Below, piece by piece: positions 1 to 4,583 of a stretch of DNA of 6,951 bases. Position 1 is the first letter of the stretch; every line of letters begins with the position of its first letter. The stretch comes from Atopobiaceae bacterium UBA7016 (GTDB lineage Bacteria; Actinomycetota; Coriobacteriia; Coriobacteriales; Atopobiaceae), in contig DJXA01000057.1 in the NCBI GenBank assembly GCA_002449555.1, forward strand, positions 1 to 6,951. The letters run 5' to 3'. The notes beneath the pieces are model-generated. The model worked only from the letters and a program-made list of their open reading frames with translations. It was not told where the DNA came from and searched no databases. A program made the position numbers and the translations under genes.

Positions 1-502
1 CCAGCTCGGCTTGCGAGAGACGGTGCGCCAAGCGGATGCGAGCTAGATTGGTCTGAGCGGGTCTTGATTCCTCCAGCAGCAGATCAAACTGCTCCATGCA
101 GACGCTGACGTCCGCCTCGTGCAGGGTGTGGTACAGGCTTGTGATGCGCCCGAACGAGGTACGCGAAAACACATCGGCAAAGCGGCAGCCGCGTTCCCAC
201 TGGTAGCGAGCTAGCATCTGCCCCGCCCAATACTCGGGGGACAGACCGCGAGCGTATGCGGGCTCTGGCTCGTCATCCAGAAGGCCGCAGCAAGCGAGCG
301 CCTCGCTGGCAACCTCACGCCCTGACATGCCTGCCACGACGCACGGATTGCCTCGTTCGAACTGCCGCGCCAAGCCAGACTGCACAAAGGCGTGGGCAAA
401 CGTGTCCCCAGGCACCCTACAGTCATAGACTGCGTAGTCGAAGGCGTTGGCGAGGCACGCTTCAGCGTCAGCGAGATACGCGCGATGATAGGCGGGGGTC
501 AT
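1..502 (-). CDS. XRE-type helix-turn-helix protein paired with DUF3990 (partial, C-terminus cut off by window edge)
   Basis: This reading frame is open from an ATG at 502 to the left edge of the window, giving 167 visible residues and no stop. The first ~150 residues resemble the N-terminal domain of small regulators that accompany DUF3990 genes in gut Firmicutes and Actinobacteria. Recognisable stretches are ARQFERGNP, VAGMSGREVA, EYWAGQMLARYQWERG and SLYHTLHEAD. The last visible residues, RIRLAHRLSQAEL, look like the first two helices of an XRE/HTH_3 DNA-binding domain. The start is supported by GAGGAG at 513-518, ten bases upstream. It overlaps the end of the DUF3990 gene by 35 bases, so the two are probably translationally coupled. 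By context it is the likely partner (antitoxin or autoregulator) of DUF3990; that role is inferred. Codons rare elsewhere in the window (AGA, AGG, CTA, TCA, CGA) occur here, which fits horizontal acquisition. Confidence 0.75.
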   Translation of the reverse strand, partial: MTPAYHRAYLADAEACLANAFDYAVYDCRVPGDTFAHAFVQSGLARQFERGNPCVVAGMSGREVASEALACCGLLDDEPEPAYARGLSPEYWAGQMLARYQWERGCRFADVFSRTSFGRITSLYHTLHEADVSVCMEQFDLLLEESRPAQTNLARIRLAHRLSQAEL

Positions 503-1163
503 CGGGGCCCATCTCCTCTCGCAGAATATCGAGGATAAAGAGGTCGGAAAGCGAGGGACGCTGACGATCGAGCAGTTGAAGGTAGTCCGTCCGCGCCTTT
601 TCGTCGTGTTGGAGAAACTGGGGATAGTAGCGCTCTGCGGACACGGCCTCGTACCCCTCAAAGATGAGCTGCGCAAAGGCCTTGCCCGAAACGAGGACTG
701 TCTGCTCTCCAAGCTCTCCCAAAACGAGTGCCTCTTCCAGCGCCGAAAGTGGCAGGGCGTTTTCCACAAAGGAACGGACGTAGCTGAAGTACGAGTCGTC
801 TGCGCGATATCCCACCACGACGTCCACGCCAGAGAGGTCAGGGCAGAAGCGCTCTGTCAGGGCTTCGCGAGCCAGCTCCGCCGTAGGCAGCCGTAGGTCA
901 AAATGCCGGTGTTTGAGTAACAGCGCGACCCATTCCAAGGTGCTGTGGGTGCCATCGAGCAGGTCGAGCACCGCCAGTCCATCCATCCAAAGCGAGTAGG
1001 TGTTGACGAAGCCGTCGTTTCCGCGCTGGCAAGCCCACTCGCTTGCAAGATCGTGCTGGCGCGTTGTATAGAAGCCGCGGCCATAGTCGTTATGGGGCCG
1101 AGCCTGCGCGAGGCTTGGGTGAGAAACCACGCGTGGGGACCCATGGAATAGCTCTATACGCAT
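468..1163 (-). CDS. DUF3990 family protein (ADP-ribosyltransferase-like fold, putative toxin-type partner)
   Basis: The product has 231 residues and matches DUF3990 over its whole length. Visible family blocks are FHGSP (residues 6-10), NDYGRGFYTT (25-34), FVNTYSL (52-58), GYRADDSYF (118-126) and LGELGEQTVL (148-157). DUF3990 is grouped with ADP-ribosyltransferase-like folds. His7, Tyr32 and Glu153 could supply an H-Y-E-type NAD site, but this assignment is inference. ATG at 1163 was chosen because GGGAG (1171-1175) lies seven bases upstream; GTG codons at 1166 and 1190 are in frame but less well supplied. The gene ends TGA and overlaps the downstream HTH gene by 35 bases, forming a two-gene cassette. 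An ADP-ribosylating toxin held in check by the HTH partner is plausible, but no target can be read from the sequence. Confidence 0.85.
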   Translation of the reverse strand: MRIELFHGSPRVVSHPSLAQARPHNDYGRGFYTTRQHDLASEWACQRGNDGFVNTYSLWMDGLAVLDLLDGTHSTLEWVALLLKHRHFDLRLPTAELAREALTERFCPDLSGVDVVVGYRADDSYFSYVRSFVENALPLSALEEALVLGELGEQTVLVSGKAFAQLIFEGYEAVSAERYYPQFLQHDEKARTDYLQLLDRQRPSLSDLFILDILREEMGPDDPRLSSRVSR

Positions 1164-1171
1164 CACTGAAC

Positions 1172-1217
1172 TCCCATCACAACAGGACACATCAGAGCCT
1201 ATCCTATTGTGATGGGA
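1172..1217. promoter_or_regulatory. 16-base inverted repeat over promoter and ribosome binding site of the DUF3990 cassette
   Basis: TCCCATCACAACAGGA (1172-1187) and TCCTATTGTGATGGGA (1202-1217) are inverted copies that match at 15 of 16 positions, separated by 14 bases. The arm starts are 30 base pairs apart, close to three helical turns. The arm nearest the gene contains the GGGAG ribosome binding site. The repeat could therefore be a paired operator for the HTH protein. In the transcript it could instead form a hairpin that hides the ribosome binding site. Both roles are inferred; the repeat itself is seen directly. Confidence 0.65.
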
Positions 1218-1224
1218 TAATCAA
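1196..1224 (-). promoter_or_regulatory. possible promoter of the DUF3990 cassette
   Basis: On the minus strand TTGATT (1219-1224) is separated by 17 bases from TAGGCT (1196-1201). The outer inverted-repeat arm fills this spacer. A slightly better -10, TAGGAT, lies at 1201-1206 but has no good -35. The hexamers are weak, so this is only a candidate. Confidence 0.3.
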
Positions 1225-1251
1225 TCTGCAGGATTCTTCACGTGAGTGCGT

Positions 1252-1269
1252 CTAGGGGGCTACCCCCAG
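1252..1269 (-). terminator. GC-rich hairpin just after the glycoside hydrolase gene
   Basis: GGGGG (1255-1259) and CCCCC (1263-1267) pair around a three-base loop, extended by CT/AG with one bulged base. It begins eight bases beyond the stop codon of the glycoside hydrolase. No run of T follows on the minus strand, so it is not a classical rho-independent terminator. It may still mark the 3' end of that transcript. Confidence 0.4.
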
Positions 1270-1276
1270 GACGCGC

Positions 1277-2749
1277 TTACAGCTCTTGTCCGTTGCTGAC
1301 AATGACATGCTGCATCCAGGCGTAGCTCTCCTTGGGCGTGCGCTTGCCCGTGCCATGGCCGTAGTCGTCCTGGTCAACGTGGATGAAGCCGTAGCGTTTG
1401 GACATTTCGCACGAGCTGGCGCTGACGATGTCGAGCGCGCCCCAGGTAAAGAAACCGCGCAGGTCCACGCCGTCGCGTACCGCCTCGCGCGCGGCTTCGA
1501 TATGGTCATGGAAGAATTGCACGCGGTACGGGTCGTGCACGATGCCGTCCTCGCCGGGCTCCTCAAGGTAGCCGCAGCCGTTTTCCACAATGTAGAGCGG
1601 CTTGTGGTAGCGGTCTTGGTACACGTTGAGCGTCCAACGCAGGCCCGTCGGGTCGATGGCCCAGCCCCACGGGTTGGCCTCAAGGAGCGGATTCTGGAAC
1701 GTGTCCCCGTTGCCCTGCTCGCCTGTGGCTACGCTCTCGGCTGAGCACAGCTGCGTGAGGTAGTAGGAGAAGCAGACGAAGTCAGCCGTGTGGGCGGCGA
1801 GTGCCTCGAGGTCGCTGGGCTCCGCCTCAACCGTGATGCCCCGCTCCTCAAAGAACCGCAGCGCATAACCAGGGTAGGCACCCTGCGTGAGCACGTCTGC
1901 CGGCATCTGCTCCATCTGGTTGCGCCGGTAGGTGGCGAGGACGTCTTCCGGGGCCGTGGTCGCCGGATAGGCGAGGTTGGCGTACTCCATCACACCGATC
2001 TCGAGGCCGGGGTGATGCTCGTGCGCGTAGGCCGTGGCAAGCGCGCAGGCCACCATCTCGTTGTGAAGCGCTTGGTAGCGGGCCGAGAGTGGGTCATCCG
2101 TCTCGTCGGTGGGCACGCCCAGGTGGTTGAAGCCCTCGTGGGCCACCATGTTGATCTGGTTCACCAGGATCCAGTGGGTCACGCGGTCGCCCAGCCGGTC
2201 GAAGAGCACCTGGCAGAGGCGCACGAAGCGGCCGATGGTGGCACGGTCGTGCCAGCCGCCGTGCTCCATGGCCAGGGCGAGCGGCATCTCGTAGTGCGAG
2301 ACGGTGAGGAAGGGCTCCATGCCGTTCGCGAGCATCGCGTCGACGAGCCGGTCGTAGAAGGCCAGGCCCTCCTCGTTGGGCTCGTCCTCGTCGCCGCGCG
2401 GGAAGATGCGGGACCAATTGACCGAAGTGCGGATGGCGTTCAGGCCCAGGCCGTCCTTGCCCAGGATCGCGAGGTCGTCCTCGTAGGTGTGGTAGAAGTC
2501 GATGCCCCAGCGCTTGGGAAAGACCCAGTCGTCCTCGTGGGAGAGCATCTCGCGCACCTGCTCACGGCTGAGGTCGCCCTGCATGCGCAGGTGGATGGGC
2601 ACGTCCTTGCGCAGCGCGCTGATGTCGGTGACCGAGAGGCCCTTGCCACCCTCGTCCCAAGCACCCTCCATCTGGTGCGCGGCGAAGGCGCCTCCCCAGC
2701 GGAAGCCCTCGGGGAAGCCGTGGCGTGCGGGCAAGAGCTGCGTGGTCAT
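1277..2749 (-). CDS. family 1 glycoside hydrolase, 6-phospho-beta-glucosidase type, with Gln at the acid/base position
   Basis: The product has 490 residues, a normal length for GH1 6-phospho-beta-glucosidases, which hydrolyse phosphorylated beta-glucosides imported by a PTS. GH1 landmarks are the N-terminal FRWGGAFAAHQMEGAW, RTSVNWSRIFP near residue 107, SHYEMPL near 151, and the nucleophile motif YIVENG with Glu389. The C-terminal EMSKRYGF block supplies Lys451 and Tyr453, with Ser443 upstream, as in phosphate-binding loops of 6-phospho enzymes. The acid/base motif, normally N-E, reads LVNQIN, with Gln198 (codon CAG at 2156-2158). Plant myrosinases carry the same substitution, so the substrate may be unusual. 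ATG at 2749 follows GAGGAGG five bases upstream; an in-frame ATG at 2800 lacks a ribosome binding site. No PTS gene is visible. The methyltransferase gene ends 75 bases upstream. Confidence 0.93.
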   Translation of the reverse strand: MTTQLLPARHGFPEGFRWGGAFAAHQMEGAWDEGGKGLSVTDISALRKDVPIHLRMQGDLSREQVREMLSHEDDWVFPKRWGIDFYHTYEDDLAILGKDGLGLNAIRTSVNWSRIFPRGDEDEPNEEGLAFYDRLVDAMLANGMEPFLTVSHYEMPLALAMEHGGWHDRATIGRFVRLCQVLFDRLGDRVTHWILVNQINMVAHEGFNHLGVPTDETDDPLSARYQALHNEMVACALATAYAHEHHPGLEIGVMEYANLAYPATTAPEDVLATYRRNQMEQMPADVLTQGAYPGYALRFFEERGITVEAEPSDLEALAAHTADFVCFSYYLTQLCSAESVATGEQGNGDTFQNPLLEANPWGWAIDPTGLRWTLNVYQDRYHKPLYIVENGCGYLEEPGEDGIVHDPYRVQFFHDHIEAAREAVRDGVDLRGFFTWGALDIVSASSCEMSKRYGFIHVDQDDYGHGTGKRTPKESYAWMQHVIVSNGQEL

Positions 2750-2767
2750 AGGAGCCTCCTCACTTCG

Positions 2768-2805
2768 ATTATCAGGCGTTATTATCCCCAAGTTCCCCAT
2801 TTGGG
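2768..2805 (-). promoter_or_regulatory. possible promoter/operator region of the glycoside hydrolase
   Basis: The 75 bases between the methyltransferase stop and the glycoside hydrolase start are less GC-rich than their surroundings. On the minus strand they hold two GATAAT hexamers (2781-2786 and 2768-2773), each a good -10 match but without a recognisable -35. An imperfect palindrome, CCCCATTTGGG (plus-strand reading, 2795-2805), lies just upstream. This would fit an activator-dependent promoter. The evidence is weak. Confidence 0.3.
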
Positions 2806-2824
2806 CCTGTCCTTATCGGGCAGC

Positions 2825-3583
2825 TTACGGCTTTACCGAGCGCATGGCGAGGAAGGTGGGGATGTTCATCTCATGCAGGCGGCCCTCGCCGTTGGTGTCC
2901 TCGTAGAGCGCGAGCAGCGTGAAGCCCGCCTCAAGCTGGCCGCCAATCTGCTCCTCAAGCGAGTGCGAGAACTGGACGCCCGCGTCATCCTCCTCAAGCT
3001 GACGCATCTGCTCGGGGTTCTTTAGCGGGTTGAAGGGGAGTGTGTTGACGATGCGTTCCTCTGCGTTGTCGACGAGGTAGTTGACGTAGTGGTCGGTGCC
3101 CGAGAGCAGCGTGCCGCCGTGCTTGAGGACGCGGAAGCACTCACGCCAGACGTGGCGCACGTCCTCCACGTAGCAGTTTGCGACGGGGTGGAAGATGAGG
3201 TCAAACTCCTCGCCCTCAAAGGGCAGGCACTTGGTCATGTCCGCGCGGATGATGCGGATGTCGTAGCCTTCCCGTTCTGCCACCATCCGCTCGCTTTCCA
3301 GCTGAAGCGGGGAGTAGTCGAGCACCGTGCAAATGGCGCCTGCCGCCGCAAAGATGGGCATCTGCTGCCCGCCTCCGCTGGCCAGGCCCAAGACGCGCTT
3401 TCCGCGCAGGTCACCAAACCATTCGTGCGGCACCGGCTTGGTAGGGGTGAGCAGTACGTCCCAATTGCCAATAAGTGCCTGCTCATAGGCCTCATGGGTG
3501 ATGGGCTTGCCCCATTCCCAGCCCTCGCGGATCCAACGGTCGATGGTTTCTGCGTTGATGTCCTGGTATGACGTGGCTGCCAT
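2825..3583 (-). CDS. class I SAM-dependent methyltransferase, substrate unknown
   Basis: The product is a 252-residue protein with a Rossmann-type methyltransferase domain. Motif I is VLGLASGGGQQ (residues 64-74), where the more usual GCGxG is replaced by ASGGG. The acidic end of the second strand is Asp89 in VLDYS. ADM (114-116) is the next SAM-contact segment, followed by FDLIFHPV (127-134) and FRVLKHGG (150-157). The N-terminal block around GWEWGKPITHEAY and LLTPTKPVP is typical of an uncharacterised family widespread in gut Firmicutes and Actinobacteria. No membrane segment or signal peptide is seen, so it is probably cytosolic. ATG at 3583 is preceded by a long G-rich ribosome binding site (GGGAG six bases upstream). 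It is the first gene of the minus-strand series and diverges from the YbaN gene. Small molecules are a likelier substrate than nucleic acids, but this is a guess. Confidence 0.88.
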   Translation of the reverse strand: MAATSYQDINAETIDRWIREGWEWGKPITHEAYEQALIGNWDVLLTPTKPVPHEWFGDLRGKRVLGLASGGGQQMPIFAAAGAICTVLDYSPLQLESERMVAEREGYDIRIIRADMTKCLPFEGEEFDLIFHPVANCYVEDVRHVWRECFRVLKHGGTLLSGTDHYVNYLVDNAEERIVNTLPFNPLKNPEQMRQLEEDDAGVQFSHSLEEQIGGQLEAGFTLLALYEDTNGEGRLHEMNIPTFLAMRSVKP

Positions 3584-3630
3584 GGCGGCTCCCCCTCCAA
3601 GTGTCCCTCCTGATGGTACTACGCCTCGCT

Positions 3631-3641
3631 CCCCATTGGGG
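3631..3641. promoter_or_regulatory. perfect palindrome CCCCATTGGGG in the divergent spacer
   Basis: Five-base arms (CCCCA / TGGGG) flank a single T in the 121-base spacer between the divergent methyltransferase and YbaN genes. A close relative with one more central base lies before the glycoside hydrolase at 2795-2805. It may be an operator for the minus-strand genes. The rest of the spacer holds a small TGGAG/CTCCA hairpin (3652-3663) and no convincing sigma-70 promoter. Confidence 0.3.
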
Positions 3642-3685
3642 ACAGACTAAATGGAGAGCTCCACTGCTATCATCGCGATAGTAAA

Positions 3686-3703
3686 AGTTAGAGGAGGCTT
3701 ACT
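3686..3703 (+). promoter_or_regulatory. operator-like 18-mer overlapping the YbaN ribosome binding site (copy 1)
   Basis: AGTTAG-AGGAGG-CTTACT lies one base before the YbaN start codon. It matches the symmetrical copy at 4527-4544 at 15 of 18 positions. The six-base centre doubles as the AGGAGG ribosome binding site. A protein bound here could block translation start or transcription of the YbaN-YgbA pair. The function is inferred from the repetition, and part of the match may come from ribosome-binding-site composition. Confidence 0.45.
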
Positions 3704-3704
3704 A

Positions 3705-4079
3705 ATGGCAGCTGCACGTAAGGTTATCTTTATCGTGATCGGGCTCGCTTGCTTTGTTGCGGGCACTATAGGCATCTTCCTGCCCATTCTCCCCACCATG
3801 CCGCTCTATCTGCTTGCGGGCATCTGCCTGGCAAACGGCAGCGATCGTCTCTCCGCGTGGTTTGGGTCAACGAGCTTCTACGCCCAGCACGTTGCTTCCA
3901 TCAAAGCGGGGGAGGGCATGACCATGCGTGCAAAGGTCACTTCGTTCATCACCATCTGCGCACTCCTCGGCCTGGGGTTCTACATGATGCGTCGCACGCC
4001 CGCCAAGTGGATTCTTGTGGCGGTGGCTGTGTTCCACGCGTGGCTCTTCTTTGTGCATCTTCCCACGCGCGAGGCCTGA
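3705..4079 (+). CDS. YbaN/DUF454 family inner-membrane protein
   Basis: The product is a 124-residue membrane protein with the DUF454 hallmark GIFLPILPTMPLYLLAG at residues 23-39. A conserved S-x-R-L-x-x-W segment (46-52) follows, and two further hydrophobic stretches lie near the C-terminus (about 76-94 and 100-118). The length and helix layout are normal for the family, whose molecular function is not established. ATG at 3705 was chosen over an in-frame ATG at 3651 because AGAGGAGG lies seven bases upstream. It is the first gene of the plus-strand series. Only three bases separate its TGA from the YgbA-like gene, so the two are co-transcribed. Its position ahead of siderophore-type ABC transporters suggests a link to metal or haem metabolism; that is inference. 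Confidence 0.87.
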   Translation: MAAARKVIFIVIGLACFVAGTIGIFLPILPTMPLYLLAGICLANGSDRLSAWFGSTSFYAQHVASIKAGEGMTMRAKVTSFITICALLGLGFYMMRRTPAKWILVAVAVFHAWLFFVHLPTREA

Positions 4080-4082
4080 AGC

Positions 4083-4433
4083 ATGGCTCGGCAACTCACC
4101 GCTGAACAGGCGGAGGCAAAACGGGCCCGTGAGCAGGCAGTTGTTGGCGAGATGATAGCCCTGTACTGCTGCGGTAACCACGGCAGCGCTCGCGGCAAGC
4201 TCTGTTCCGAGTGCGCGGAGCTTGCGGCATACGCCGAGAAGCGCACCGCCCGATGCCCTTTCATGGCCACCAAGACGTTCTGCTCGCAATGCAAGGTGCA
4301 CTGTTATGCACCCGAGATGCGTGAAAAGATTCGGTAGGTCATGCGCTATGCCGGTCCGCGGCTCATGTTCTCGCATCCCGTGATGACGATTCACCACGGC
4401 ATCGACACGCTTGGGGCAAAGCTTCGCGCGTAA
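4083..4433 (+). pseudogene. ygbA: YgbA-like (nitrous oxide-stimulated promoter family) gene interrupted by an in-frame TAG
   Basis: The first 84 residues form a cysteine-rich protein of the YgbA family (PF11756). They carry EMIALYCCGNH (23-33), LCSECAEL (40-47), CP (58-59) and CSQCKVHCYAPEMREKIR (67-84). Eight cysteines plus His33 and His73 suggest metal binding. At 4335-4337 the frame meets TAG, yet the same frame continues for 31 codons to TAA at 4431. That tail starts VMRYAGPRLMFSHPVM, which is the conserved C-terminal block of the family. The full gene would be 115 sense codons plus the amber. One base change (for example CAG to TAG) explains it. In E. coli the relative is controlled by NsrR and linked to nitric oxide stress. 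The truncated product keeps all the cysteines and could still work, or the TAG could be a sequencing error. The start lies three bases after the YbaN stop, with GAGG eight bases upstream. Confidence 0.8.
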
Positions 4434-4437
4434 CGGA

Positions 4438-4458
4438 CCAGAAAGTCCGACCTTCTGG
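4438..4458 (+). terminator. weak hairpin after the YgbA-like gene
   Basis: CCAGAA (4438-4443) can pair with TTCTGG (4453-4458) across a nine-base loop, starting five bases after the TAA. There is no T-run behind it, so termination here is uncertain. The 150-base gap from 4434 to 4583 otherwise contains the second operator-like site and no gene that I can support. Confidence 0.3.
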
Positions 4459-4526
4459 CCCCCATCGTCGCATTGAGCGGGAATTACGTCCGACATTGCA
4501 CTATACGAGCAATCCACATGTCCATA

Positions 4527-4544
4527 AGTTAGAGTAGACTAACT
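4527..4544 (+). promoter_or_regulatory. operator-like inverted repeat in the ABC transporter leader (copy 2)
   Basis: AGTTAG-AGTAGA-CTAACT is a perfect inverted repeat with six-base arms and a six-base spacer, 39 bases before the first ABC gene. Its geometry resembles sites of DtxR-family metal regulators such as SloR/ScaR (TTAA-six-TTAA), with TTA and TAA at the same spacing. A near copy precedes the YbaN gene. Metal-dependent repression is a reasonable guess. No convincing -35/-10 pair could be placed around it, although TATACG (4502-4507) is a possible -10. Confidence 0.55.
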
Positions 4545-4583
4545 CAATGACACAGAACGCTTCTTACCTGAAGGGAGCAACGC

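Noticed and set aside
2750..2800. An alternative start giving the glycoside hydrolase 17 extra residues.
   Set aside because: The extension has no ribosome binding site and is not like GH1 N-termini, while GAGGAGG directly serves the ATG at 2749.
1790..3025. A 411-codon plus-strand open frame opposite the glycoside hydrolase and methyltransferase genes.
   Set aside because: It is the antisense shadow of two well-recognised genes in GC-rich DNA, is rich in Val/His/Arg, and matches no family.
3651..3704. An alternative ATG 18 codons upstream for the YbaN protein.
   Set aside because: It lacks a ribosome binding site, and the extension would run through the operator-like site and the AGAGGAGG that fits the ATG at 3705.
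4335..4337. Pyrrolysine or genome-wide amber recoding as the explanation for the TAG in the YgbA-like gene.
   Set aside because: The neighbouring ABC gene uses TAG as a genuine stop directly before its partner, and no recoding machinery is visible. A point mutation is simpler.
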